Assembly: GCA_009928955.1 (NCBI GenBank)
Contig: SABN01000012.1
Span: forward strand, 1-46,607
Source: Opitutia bacterium
GTDB taxonomy: Bacteria > Verrucomicrobiota > Kiritimatiellia > CAIQIC01 > Lenti-01
DNA length: 46,607 bases
Reading direction: 5' to 3'
Both the position numbers and the translations under genes were made by a program. Below the pieces are notes generated by a model that was given only the letters and a program-made list of their open reading frames with translations, did not search any database and was not told the DNA's origin. Each line of letters opens with the position of its first letter. Within the stretch, counting starts at the first letter, position 1. This document shows positions 26,149 to 35,952 of the stretch, one piece after another.

Positions 26149-26501
26149 GGCGATCGAAAAAACTGATCAACGGGGACTTCACAGGCCATTGGCAGAAATT
26201 CAACATCGGCGGGGATCGGTGCATGAAACCGACCCCAATCCGACGGGCGGATGGTTTTCGGAGGCCGAAGAGGTGTTCGACGCGGGCGCGCCCGGAGTCG
26301 AAGGGGGCGGCGCGGGCTTTGCCGAAGATAAGGCCCCCAAAAAGGCCTCGCGAAGAAGCGCCGGGCGGGGCGGCCGGAGGCGGTTTTCCACGGTATGGAA
26401 AAATATTCCGCCGATTTTCCACGCTATGGAAAATAGTTTTCCACGCTGTGGAAAACTCCGGGGCCGGGGTCGAGCCGCAGTTCCCCGCAGGGGGGGGCGG
26501 G
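26149..26501. other. Convergent intergenic region carrying a palindrome array
   Basis: This 353-base gap lies downstream of both flanking genes (their 3' ends face each other). It holds the three-unit palindrome array described separately and, near its right end, a G-run (about 26490). No gene is supported; the short frames across it lack ribosome-binding sites. Confidence 0.5.
26384..26455. repeat. Array of three TTTTCCAC...GTGGAAAA palindromes
   Basis: Three 19-base near-perfect palindromes: TTTTCCACGGTATGGAAAA (26384-26402), TTTTCCACGCTATGGAAAA (26415-26433) and TTTTCCACGCTGTGGAAAA (26437-26455). Unit starts are 31 and 22 bases apart, about three and two helical turns, so all sites face the same side. 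Each arm differs from the DnaA box TTATCCACA at few positions. Related diverged units lie at 1623-1662. Confidence 0.75.
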
Positions 26502-27053
26502 TCAGAAGAGGAGGCCGGCGGCGAGTCCGAGAACTAGGCCGGCGGTGGTGAAAACCTTGAGGAGGAGCATGGACATGTTGGCGAGGACGGCGCCGGTGGC
26601 GATGTGGGCGGCGTGGTCCGATTGCTTCAAGCGGCGATTTTCGGTCCAGTAGACGAGGGCGAAGCTGCCGATCATCATGCCGACGAGGCTGCCGAGGATG
26701 GGCACGACCATGCCGCCGAGGATCATGCCGCCGAGGCTGCCGAGGAGGGCCATCCAGCCGGCGGAGCGGGAGCCGCCGCGCCGGCGCACGCCCCAGCTCG
26801 CGGCGAACCATTCGAGGAGGTCGACGGCGGCGCAGACGGCGAACATGCCGAGCAGGGCGGGCCAGCCGGGAAACTCGCCGGGGCCGGTGAGCAGGGCGGC
26901 GCCGATGGCGGCGCCGAGGACCAGCCAGGTTCCGGAAATGGAGAAGACGGCGAGCACGAGCCCGCCGAGGCACAGGAGGACGCACGCGGTCCAGGCGAAG
27001 AAGACGCCGGCGCCGGAAAGCCAGGAGAGCAGAGTGGCCCAGAGTCCGCTCAT
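26502..27053 (-). CDS. DUF456 family membrane protein
   Basis: This 183-residue, very hydrophobic protein has glycine-rich membrane segments (SLGGMILGGMVVPILGSLVGMMIGSFALVY near 100-130, read in two pieces) and a short cytoplasmic basic stretch (WTENRRLKQSD). The glycine-zipper-like pattern and length fit the DUF456 family, whose function is not established. Its ATG overlaps the stop of malG (ATGA), so it is translated with the maltodextrin transporter operon as its last gene. Nothing in the sequence says it takes part in transport. Confidence 0.7.
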   Translation of the reverse strand: MSGLWATLLSWLSGAGVFFAWTACVLLCLGGLVLAVFSISGTWLVLGAAIGAALLTGPGEFPGWPALLGMFAVCAAVDLLEWFAASWGVRRRGGSRSAGWMALLGSLGGMILGGMVVPILGSLVGMMIGSFALVYWTENRRLKQSDHAAHIATGAVLANMSMLLLKVFTTAGLVLGLAAGLLF

Positions 27054-27940
27054 TCCTTGACTCCGCCGGCGGTGAGGCCGGAGACGAGCAGGCGCTGGCA
27101 GGCGAGGAAGAGGATCGTGATGGGGAGGCCGGAGAGGACGGCGGTGGCGGCGAAATCGCCCCAGAGATAGTTCTGCTCGTAGAGGAAGCTGTTGGCGCCG
27201 ACGGCGAGGGTCCACTGGTCGGTGCGCTGGAGGACGACGCTGGCGAGGGGGTATTCGCCGATGAGGCCGATGAACGCGAGGATGAAGACGATGGCGAAGA
27301 TCGGGAGCGAGGTCGGCAGCATGATGAGCCGGAAGGTCTGCCAGGGCGTGGCGCCGTCGATCATCGCGGATTCCTCGAGGGAGACGGGCAGGGAATCGAA
27401 GTAGCCCTTGATCATCCAGATGTGGGTGGCGATGCCGCCGAGGTAGGCGAGGATCAGGCCGGGATGCGTGTCGAGGCCGAACGCGGGCGCCCAGCGGCCG
27501 ACGGCTTCGAGGAGGGAGTAGATCGCGATGAGCGCGAGCACCATCGGGAACATCTGGAGGATCAGCAGGCCGCCGAGGAGCCGGTCGCGGCCGAAGAAGC
27601 GCATCCGGGCGAACGCATAGGCGCAGGTGGAGGAGAGGGCGAGGATCAAAAAGGCGCTCGTGGCGGAAATCTTCACCGAGTTCCAGAACCAACGCAGGAC
27701 GGAGACGGACGGCGCTTCCCAGAGGCCGTCGGCTTGCATCACCGGCAGGCCGAGAACCATGCGCCAGTGGTCGAAGCTGAAGGTCTCGGGCGTCGGGAAA
27801 ATTCCGCCCGTGGCGAAATTGCCTTTGCGGAACGAAATCGACACGACCATGACCAGCGGCACCATCACGAGGGCGATGAAGCCGGCGAGCACGGCGTGGG
27901 CGAGGATCAACCGCCCGCGATAGGCCTTGCCTTCGACCAT
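27050..27940 (-). CDS. malG: Maltodextrin ABC transporter permease MalG-like
   Basis: This 296-residue inner-membrane permease has about six membrane segments and the EAA loop EESAMIDGATPWQTFRLIMLP (broken here only by reading), which docks on the transporter ATPase. The N-terminal MVEGKAYRGRLILAHAVL and periplasmic loop before WFWNSVKIS match MalG of the maltose system. AGGAGG precedes ATG 27940. The start overlaps the malF stop by one base (TGATG). No malK ATPase gene is in the window, so the ATPase must be encoded elsewhere, possibly shared between transporters. Confidence 0.88.
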   Translation of the reverse strand: MVEGKAYRGRLILAHAVLAGFIALVMVPLVMVVSISFRKGNFATGGIFPTPETFSFDHWRMVLGLPVMQADGLWEAPSVSVLRWFWNSVKISATSAFLILALSSTCAYAFARMRFFGRDRLLGGLLILQMFPMVLALIAIYSLLEAVGRWAPAFGLDTHPGLILAYLGGIATHIWMIKGYFDSLPVSLEESAMIDGATPWQTFRLIMLPTSLPIFAIVFILAFIGLIGEYPLASVVLQRTDQWTLAVGANSFLYEQNYLWGDFAATAVLSGLPITILFLACQRLLVSGLTAGGVKE

Positions 27941-29541
27941 CAGCGGCCTCCTTTCGCGGCGGGGGCGGGGCGGCTGAACCGGAGCTGCTGCCAAGCGAGG
28001 ACGGCCACCACGAGGAACAGCAGCGTGGCCACGGCCGAGGCGAAGCCGAAGCGCGCCGCGGAATCCTTGAACGCCATCCGGAAGGTGTAGGACACGAGCA
28101 GATCCGTGGTGCCCGCGACGGTGGCGGAGCCGACGATGTCGGGCTTGCCGCCGGTGAGCAGGTAGATCAGCGAGAAGTTGTTGAAGTTGAAGGCGAAGCT
28201 GGCGATGAGCAGCGGAAACAGCGGCGGGAAGATCTGGGGCAGGGTGACCTTCGTGAAATTGGTCCATGGACCGGCGCCATCGATGGCGGTGGCCTCGTAA
28301 AGCTCGTCGGGCACGGCCTGCAGCATGCCGGAGGCGATGATCATCATGTAGGGGTAGCCGAGCCAGGTGTTCACGATCAGGATCATGGCGCGGGCAAGCC
28401 GGGGGTCCGTGAACCACTTGGGGGCGAGGCCAAAGAGGGCGGACAGGACCTGGTTGATTTCGCCGTAGCCCTCGTTGAAGAGGCCCTTGAAGACGAGGAT
28501 GGGGATGAACGCGGGAATGGCGTAGGGCAGGATGAGCAAAGTGCGGTAGATCGCGCGCCCGCGCAGGGCCTTCCATTGGAGCAGGCTGGCGAGCGTCACG
28601 CCGATGCCGAAGGTGATGGCGACGGACAGGAAGGCGAAAACCACGTTCCATCCGAAGATCTTCAGGAACGGCGCACGGATGGCCGGGTCGCCGAAGATCA
28701 GGCGGAAATTCTCCGCGCCGATCCAGACGCGCCAGCCGGGGCCGACGGATGCGCGGGTTTGCTCGTCGACATAGTTGCCGCGCTTGGCGTCGGGCACGAG
28801 CACCTGGCCGGTGACGGCGTTGACGAGTTTTTCGCCGTCCTCGTTCCAGAGCGGCAGGCGGAAGCCGAGCGACCGCAGGCTGACGAGGCGCAAGGGCGTG
28901 GCCGCTCCCGGCGGGGTGAAGCGCGCGTGGTTCAGCCACGGGCGGGCGGCGATGATGTCGCGGATGGAGAGGGGCTTGTTTTTCGGCGAGACGATGTTGA
29001 GGCCCATCATCACCGGCTTGCCGGCGGCGGCCTCTTCAGGCGTGAACGGGCGGGAGACCAGCAGGCGATTGCCGAAGTCGTCCTCGGGGCCGCTGACGAC
29101 ATGCCGGGAGGTGGAGCCGTCGCCGAACGATTCCGGCTTGCGCGGAACGGTGGCGACGACGCAATACGCGGTGGAGGTGCCCGGCAGGGCAAACGCGCGG
29201 AAGGCGTAACGCTCGGGCGAGGGGGCGTAGAAATCCTGCGCGAACCAGGCGCGGACGCGGTCCTGCGAAAGCAGATGTTCGCCGCTGAAGTTGGTGAAGG
29301 CGATGTAGACGGTGTAGAGCAGGGGCATCAGCACGAAGATCGCGAAGGTCGCCAACCCGGGCAGGAGGTAGCGCGAGGCGCGGGTGCGCGGCGAGTTGTA
29401 GACCCAAGCGACGAAGACCGCCGCCACCAGCATCGCCGCGCCCAGCGCCGCCGCGCCGGCCTGGATCATCCGCGCGGCGAGGAACAGCGCCCCGCCCATC
29501 ACGGCCATCCACAAGAGCTTGTTGAAGGCGCGCGCGATCAT
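27940..29541 (-). CDS. malF: Maltodextrin ABC transporter permease MalF-like, with large periplasmic loop
   Basis: The 533-residue permease aligns by eye with enteric MalF over most of its length: VYIAFTNFSGEHLL, WKALRGRAIYRTLLILPYA, FKGLFNEGYGEINQVLSALF and NTWLGYPYMMI all have close MalF counterparts. Between residues 84 and about 285 lies a long periplasmic insert corresponding to the MalF P2 loop, which contacts the maltose-binding protein. The EAA loop is YEATAIDGAGPWTNFTKVTLP (near 425-445). ATG 29541 overlaps the malE stop (ATGA). Keeping a P2 loop implies a substrate and docking geometry like the enteric maltose system. Confidence 0.92.
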   Translation of the reverse strand: MIARAFNKLLWMAVMGGALFLAARMIQAGAAALGAAMLVAAVFVAWVYNSPRTRASRYLLPGLATFAIFVLMPLLYTVYIAFTNFSGEHLLSQDRVRAWFAQDFYAPSPERYAFRAFALPGTSTAYCVVATVPRKPESFGDGSTSRHVVSGPEDDFGNRLLVSRPFTPEEAAAGKPVMMGLNIVSPKNKPLSIRDIIAARPWLNHARFTPPGAATPLRLVSLRSLGFRLPLWNEDGEKLVNAVTGQVLVPDAKRGNYVDEQTRASVGPGWRVWIGAENFRLIFGDPAIRAPFLKIFGWNVVFAFLSVAITFGIGVTLASLLQWKALRGRAIYRTLLILPYAIPAFIPILVFKGLFNEGYGEINQVLSALFGLAPKWFTDPRLARAMILIVNTWLGYPYMMIIASGMLQAVPDELYEATAIDGAGPWTNFTKVTLPQIFPPLFPLLIASFAFNFNNFSLIYLLTGGKPDIVGSATVAGTTDLLVSYTFRMAFKDSAARFGFASAVATLLFLVVAVLAWQQLRFSRPAPAAKGGR

Positions 29542-30731
29542 CGGGGCGTTCGGGCCATGCGGCGGGCGGCGTTGTCGAGGGCGTCCTGCGGCGTCGAACG
29601 GCCGGAGGTGATGGTGGCGAGGGCGGATTCCATCGCGCTCCAGAAGACCCCCATCTGCGGGATGTTCGGCATCAACAGGCCCGCCTCGATGTTCTTCATC
29701 GATCCGGCGATGTGCGGGTCGGAGGCCATGGCCTCGTAGGACGCGATGAGCGCGGGCACCCCGAGCGGCACGTGCCGGTCCATCGCGTCGAGGCCCCTGG
29801 GCGTGATGAGATAGTGCTCCAAAAACTCCTGCGCCAGATCGAGGTTGGGGCTGGAGCGGTTGAAGACCGCGCCGACCACGCCGACGAAGGGGCGTCCGGG
29901 TTTTCCATCCACCCCGGGAATCGTCGTCACGCCGAAATCGATGCCGCTTTTCTTGAGGTTCTCCCATGCGAAGGGGCCGGAAATGAACATCGCCAACTTG
30001 CCTTGGTTCATCTGGGCTTCGGCGATGGAGTAGGACAGGCTCGACGGCAAAACCTTGGCTTGGATGAGGCCGACGACGGCTTCCATGGCGGCCACGGCGG
30101 CGGAATGGTTCACGCCGATGTCGGAGACGTCGTAGGCGCCATCGGGATTCTTTCCGAAGATGTAGCCGCCGGCCGAGGCGAGGAGGCCGAAGGTGAAGTA
30201 GGCGTTGTTGTAGTCCCACAGGATCGGGGAAACTCCCTGCGCCTTGAGGCGCGGGGCGAGCGTTGCGCAGTCGGCGAGGTTCGCCGGAATCTCGTCTTCG
30301 GAGATCAAGGCCTTGTTGTAGAGGAGGCCGGTGGATTCCATGGCGAGGGGATAACCCCAGAGGCGGCCGCGATGGGTGAAGGCCTCCCACGCCTTCGGAA
30401 AGATGCGCGGGACGAACGCCGGGCTGGGGTCGATGGGCAGGAGCAGGCCGGTATCGGCCCATTCGCCGACGCGGTCATGCGCCCAGATCATGAGGTCCGG
30501 CCCCTTGCCGCTCTTGGCCGCGTGGAAGAATTTGTCCGTGGCCCCCTCCGGATGCTCCACGACGACGGGGATGCCGGTGTTTTCGGTGAAAAGGCGTCCG
30601 ATTTCCGCGATGCCTTCGTATCCTTTGTCGCCGTTGATCCAGAGGAGGAGACGGTCCGGCTCCCCAGCCGAGACGGGGAGGGGCGCAGACCAGAGGAGGA
30701 CCCAGGACAGCCAGTTCGGAAATCTTTTCAC
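29538..30731 (-). CDS. malE: Maltose/maltodextrin-binding protein MalE-like
   Basis: This 397-residue periplasmic binding protein opens with a signal peptide (KRFPNWLSWVLLWSAPLPVSAG) and then LLLWINGDKGYEGIAEIGRL, TGIPVVVEHPE and GPDLMIWAHDRVGEWA, all close to enteric MalE (KLVIWINGDKGYNGLAEV and following). It captures maltodextrins and delivers them to MalFG. There is no lipobox cysteine, so it should be soluble in the periplasm. GTG 30731 is chosen because it places the signal peptide at the N-terminus; no strong ribosome-binding site is visible. It is the first gene of malE-malF-malG-DUF456 and is divergent from rpoD. Confidence 0.9.
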   Translation of the reverse strand: MKRFPNWLSWVLLWSAPLPVSAGEPDRLLLWINGDKGYEGIAEIGRLFTENTGIPVVVEHPEGATDKFFHAAKSGKGPDLMIWAHDRVGEWADTGLLLPIDPSPAFVPRIFPKAWEAFTHRGRLWGYPLAMESTGLLYNKALISEDEIPANLADCATLAPRLKAQGVSPILWDYNNAYFTFGLLASAGGYIFGKNPDGAYDVSDIGVNHSAAVAAMEAVVGLIQAKVLPSSLSYSIAEAQMNQGKLAMFISGPFAWENLKKSGIDFGVTTIPGVDGKPGRPFVGVVGAVFNRSSPNLDLAQEFLEHYLITPRGLDAMDRHVPLGVPALIASYEAMASDPHIAGSMKNIEAGLLMPNIPQMGVFWSAMESALATITSGRSTPQDALDNAARRMARTPR

Positions 30732-30810
30732 GTCCGCAGAATAGCGGGGAACGGCGGGGCGGGGCAACGGGAAAAGGGGCGGTCCCACGCCGAAAACGGC
30801 ATTTCCGCAC

Positions 30811-30846
30811 TTGACAGCGTTGTGTTCTTCCTCAATACTGTATAAT
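30811..30846 (+). promoter_or_regulatory. Candidate rpoD promoter elements
   Basis: A consensus TTGACA lies at 30811-30816 and a consensus TATAAT at 30841-30846, but they are 24 bases apart, too far for one promoter. TTGACA with AATACT (30834-30839) at 17 bases is one option. TATAAT with the weaker TTGTGT (30820-30825) at 15 bases is another. Overlapping promoters are possible. Downstream, GGTAC-GGA-GTACC (30864-30876) is a short palindrome in the leader. Confidence 0.5.
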
Positions 30847-30885
30847 TGCGTCAACAAAGAAAGGGTACGGAGTACCTCGATCATT

Positions 30886-32778
<1,893 letters not shown>

Positions 32779-32835
32779 AAAGAATCCGGACCCGACAGGA
32801 CAACCCAGGGCCGACGGCCCGCAGAGGAGAACAGT

Positions 32836-34176
32836 ATGAGCAGTTCCATCAAGCAAATCGTCAAGCGGGACGGCACCACCGTTTCTTTTGACCCGGACCG
32901 GATCGCCACGGCCATCTTCAAGGCCGCGGTCGCGGTCGGCGGCAGCGACCGCGCGGAAGCGGATCGGCTTTCCCTGCTGGTCGAGAAGAAGTTGGCGGCC
33001 AGTTTCGGGGCCGGCGCCATTCCCTCGGTCGAGGAGATCCAGGATCTCGTCGAGGAAACGTTGATCAAGGAAGGGCATGCCAAGACCGCCCGGGCCTATA
33101 TCCTCTACCGCCACGAGCGGCAGATGGAGCGCGCGCAGCGGGCCTACAAGTTCGAGGCCACCGACAACATCCCGTACAAGAAGATCTACGAAGTCCTGCG
33201 CTGGAACATGGACCACGGCTGTGAAACCGTCGAAGGCCTTAACGAGATCATCGCCACCCGGAAGCTGCCCGAATTGATCGCCGCCTGCGAGGAGCGCTAC
33301 GACCTTGAAGTGAAGGCCGGCGCGCAGAAGTTCATCGAGCGGCTGCCGGGCGTCCGCGTCTTCTTCATCGCGGGCCCGAGTTCGTCGAGCAAAACGACCA
33401 CGACCATCAAAGTCAGCGAGAAGCTGGCGGAGGCGGGGATGGAGTTCTTGGCCATGAATCTGGACCACTACTTCTTCAACCTGGAGCATCATCCCAAGGA
33501 TGAATTTGGCGACTACGACTACGAAACCCCGCACGCCTTGGATTTACAGCTCATCGATCAGCACATCGCCGACCTGCTGGCGGGCAAGACGATCAAGACG
33601 CCGCACTATGATTTCAAGACCGGCACGCGCCAGCTCGACGTGCACGAGATGAAGCTTGCGAAGAACCAGATCCTGCTGATCGACTCGCTGCACGGCCTGT
33701 ACGGGGAGATGACCCAGAGCACGCCCAACGACAAGAAGTTCAAGCTCTACATCGAGACCCTCGGCCAGGTCCGCAACAAAGAGGGCCTCTTCATGCGCTG
33801 GGCGGACAACCGGCTCCTGCGCCGCATGATCCGCGACAGCTGGCACCGGAACCTCCAGCCCGAGCAGACCTTGACCCATTGGCACTATGTGCGCCGCAGC
33901 GAGCTGCGCAACATCATCCCGTTCATCGGGTCGGTGGACTATCTGGTGAACAGCGCGATGCCCTTCGAACTGCCCATCCTGAAGGCCCGGCTCTTCAAGT
34001 TCTTCCCTCCCGCGATGGAGAAGTTCAAGAACGACGCCAAGCGGCAGGATGCCTATGTGCGCGCCAAGCGCGTCTTCGAGACGTTGAAGGATCTTACCCC
34101 CGTCGAGGACGACAGTCCCGTGCCGAAGACTTCGCTCCTGCGCGAATTCATCGGCGGCAGCGACTACAAGTATTGA
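32836..34176 (+). CDS. ATP-cone domain fused to uridine kinase-like P-loop kinase
   Basis: The 446-residue protein starts with an ATP-cone domain (about 1-95: IKQIVKRDGTTVSFDPDRIA, VEEIQDLVEETLIKEGH, ARAYILYRHER), the nucleotide-sensing module best known from ribonucleotide reductases and NrdR. After a linker, residues 170-446 are a P-loop kinase of the uridine kinase/phosphoribulokinase family: Walker A AGPSSSSKTTTT near 178-188, then NLDHYFF and later LLIDSLHGLYG. The probable reaction is phosphorylation of a nucleoside or sugar, with ATP or dATP sensed by the cone; the substrate is not certain. GAGGAG precedes the ATG. It is followed by a strong terminator. Confidence 0.85.
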   Translation: MSSSIKQIVKRDGTTVSFDPDRIATAIFKAAVAVGGSDRAEADRLSLLVEKKLAASFGAGAIPSVEEIQDLVEETLIKEGHAKTARAYILYRHERQMERAQRAYKFEATDNIPYKKIYEVLRWNMDHGCETVEGLNEIIATRKLPELIAACEERYDLEVKAGAQKFIERLPGVRVFFIAGPSSSSKTTTTIKVSEKLAEAGMEFLAMNLDHYFFNLEHHPKDEFGDYDYETPHALDLQLIDQHIADLLAGKTIKTPHYDFKTGTRQLDVHEMKLAKNQILLIDSLHGLYGEMTQSTPNDKKFKLYIETLGQVRNKEGLFMRWADNRLLRRMIRDSWHRNLQPEQTLTHWHYVRRSELRNIIPFIGSVDYLVNSAMPFELPILKARLFKFFPPAMEKFKNDAKRQDAYVRAKRVFETLKDLTPVEDDSPVPKTSLLREFIGGSDYKY

Positions 34177-34208
34177 GTGCGCGGAACGCGGTCCGACCCG
34201 GTCGTTCC

Positions 34209-34246
34209 AGAGGCGAGGACAACCGTCCTCGCCTCTTCCGCTTTTT
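34209..34246 (+). terminator. Rho-independent terminator after the ATP-cone kinase gene
   Basis: A 12-base perfect stem (AGAGGCGAGGAC with GTCCTCGCCTCT, 34209-34236) around AACC, followed by TCCGCTTTTT. It lies 33 bases after the stop codon. Confidence 0.85.
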
Positions 34247-34294
34247 CCGCCTGTTGCATCAGCGGGCCGCCGTCGATCTTGGCGCTCGAATGAT

Positions 34295-34314
34295 CAACAG
34301 TTTATAAACTGTTG
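34295..34314. promoter_or_regulatory. Perfect 20-base palindrome CAACAGTTTATAAACTGTTG
   Basis: A perfect two-fold symmetric site with the same core as the boxes at the ArsR-like regulator gene (2319-2426). Symmetry and length suit a dimeric or tandem winged-helix regulator. Confidence 0.65.
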
Positions 34315-34424
34315 TTAACAATTCTTTCCTTCGTCGAATAATCGGAATATAGCTGTCCGCTTGTAGATACATATTTACCAATGGCCCATTGAGTAATGAA
34401 TGTGTATTCAAGGACAATCAAAGA

Positions 34425-34446
34425 TCAAGAGTTTATAAACTGTTGA
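34425..34446. promoter_or_regulatory. Near-perfect palindrome TCAAGAGTTTATAAACTG..., second box
   Basis: A 22-base near-palindrome with one mismatched pair, centred 131 bases from the perfect one. Its right half, AGTTTATAAACTGTTGAT with a following TATGA, closely matches 2319-2339. Confidence 0.55.
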
Positions 34447-34492
34447 TTATGAAGTTTAACATGAGGACACCCGCGAGCGGGCGCGGGCGGGA

Positions 34493-35890
34493 TCAGCGGG
34501 CGCGGGCGGCGAGGTAGGTCTTGACGGATTCGGCGCTGTTGTCGATAACTTCGCACCGGGTCGGTGCGTTTTCAAGGGCGTCGAGCAGGGGATGGCGCGC
34601 GAGCTCCGCTTGATCGGTCGCCTCCTCGATGGCTTCGGAGAATTTGGCCGGATGGGCCGTGGCGAGGCAGATCATCGGATCGTCCAGCTCGTTGAATTGG
34701 TCGGCGACGAACACGCCGGCGGCCGTGTGCGGATCGAGCAGATAGGCGTGCTTTCCATGATAGCGCCGGATGGTGGCGAGCGTATGGTTCGTGTCGGAGG
34801 CGCCGGCGACGATCTCCAGATCCACGCGGCCCTTGGCGTCGCGGGGGATTTCCATGCGGCCTTCCATCGCGAACTGGGTCATCCGGCGGGAGACGGCCTT
34901 CGGATCGGCGCCCACCTTGTAGTAGAGCCAGCGCTCGAAGTTGCTGGCGATCTGGATGTCCATCGAGGGGTTGACGGTGGCCACGACCGGTCCCTTGGCG
35001 TAGATTCCCGTGTTGAAAAAGCGGGCGAGGATGTCGTTCTCATTGGTGGCGAGGATGAGGCGGCGGATGGGCAGGCCCATCTGCTTGGCGTACCAGCCGG
35101 CCAAGATGTCGCCGAAGTTGCCGGTGGGCACCGCGAATTGCACCTGGTCGGCTCCGGTCGCCTCGGCCACGCGGAAGGCGGCGTAGAAGTAATAGACGAT
35201 CTGGCTGAGCACGCGCGCCCAATTGACGGAGTTGACCGTGCCCAGCGCGTGCGCATCCTTGAAGGGCAGGTCGCTGAACAGGGTCTTCATGATGAGCTGG
35301 CAGTCGTCGAAGCTGCCTTTGACCGCCAGATTGAAGACGTTGGCATCGAGAATGGACGTCATCTGGCGCTCCTGCAGCGGGCTGACGCGCTCGTGCGGAT
35401 GCATGACGAAGATGTGGATGCGCTCCTGGCCGCGCACGCCGCAGATGGCGGCCGATCCGGTGTCGCCGCTGGTGGCGGCGAGGATGTTCAGGCGGCCGTC
35501 CCGCTCCGCGAGGATTTCCCCGAAGAGTCGTCCGAGGAATTGGAGGGCGATGTCCTTGAAGGCGAGGGTGGGGCCGTGGAAGAGCTCGAGGATGTGCCGG
35601 TCCCCGACCTTGCGGACGGGCGCGACTTCGGGATGGGTGAAGGTGGAATAGGCGGCGGAAATCAACGCGCGCAGGCGCGCCTCGGGAATGTCGTCGGAGA
35701 ACAGGCGGATGATTTCGAAGGCCAGATCGGGATAATCGAGGTCTTTCCAGTCCTCGAGCTGGTCGGCGACGTTCGGGATGCGGTCGGGGATGAGCAGGCC
35801 GCCGTCGCGGGCCAAGCCGGTCATGACGGCGTCCTTGAACGTGAGCGGGGTCTGCACCCCGCGGGTGCTGATGTATCGAATCGGGTTCAT
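34493..35890 (-). CDS. thrC: Threonine synthase
   Basis: This 465-residue cytoplasmic enzyme converts O-phosphohomoserine to threonine and phosphate. It has the N-terminal threonine-synthase segment (RYISTRGVQTPLTFKDAV), the PLP lysine in GPTLAFKD (K112), the phosphate-binding TSGDTGSAA and the NSVNWARVLSQIVYYFYA and PTGNFGDILAG motifs of the longer, E. coli-type class. No ribosome-binding site precedes ATG 35890. Instead a promoter (TTGCGT-N17-TATAAA) lies so close that the transcript should start within a few bases of the ATG, suggesting leaderless translation. It stands alone, without other threonine genes in the window. Confidence 0.95.
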   Translation of the reverse strand: MNPIRYISTRGVQTPLTFKDAVMTGLARDGGLLIPDRIPNVADQLEDWKDLDYPDLAFEIIRLFSDDIPEARLRALISAAYSTFTHPEVAPVRKVGDRHILELFHGPTLAFKDIALQFLGRLFGEILAERDGRLNILAATSGDTGSAAICGVRGQERIHIFVMHPHERVSPLQERQMTSILDANVFNLAVKGSFDDCQLIMKTLFSDLPFKDAHALGTVNSVNWARVLSQIVYYFYAAFRVAEATGADQVQFAVPTGNFGDILAGWYAKQMGLPIRRLILATNENDILARFFNTGIYAKGPVVATVNPSMDIQIASNFERWLYYKVGADPKAVSRRMTQFAMEGRMEIPRDAKGRVDLEIVAGASDTNHTLATIRRYHGKHAYLLDPHTAAGVFVADQFNELDDPMICLATAHPAKFSEAIEEATDQAELARHPLLDALENAPTRCEVIDNSAESVKTYLAARAR

Positions 35891-35899
35891 AGCCGGGCA

Positions 35900-35928
35900 T
35901 TTATATGACGGGGGCGGGCCGGACGCAA
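35900..35928 (-). promoter_or_regulatory. thrC promoter, predicted near-leaderless
   Basis: On the minus strand TTGCGT (35923-35928) and TATAAA (35900-35905) are separated by exactly 17 bases. The -10 ends 10 bases before the thrC ATG, so transcription should begin roughly 2 to 5 bases upstream of it. Confidence 0.6.
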
Positions 35929-35952
35929 GCGTTTAGGCGGGGGCCGGGCCAT

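Larger units (their letters stand above)
34177..34492. other. AT-rich convergent intergenic region with two GTTTATAAAC palindromes
   Basis: After the terminator, 34290-34470 is conspicuously AT-rich compared with everything around it. It is bounded by two palindromes sharing a GTTTATAAAC core. Both flanking genes end here, so no gene in the window would use it as a promoter. The longest open frame inside (starting at ATGAATGTGTAT) is only 16 codons. An unannotated small RNA or a protein-binding locus is possible. Confidence 0.5.

Noticed and set aside
30811-30846. Reading TTGACA and TATAAT as a single perfect sigma-70 promoter
   Set aside because: The spacer is 24 bases, well beyond the usual 16-18, so they cannot form one standard promoter.
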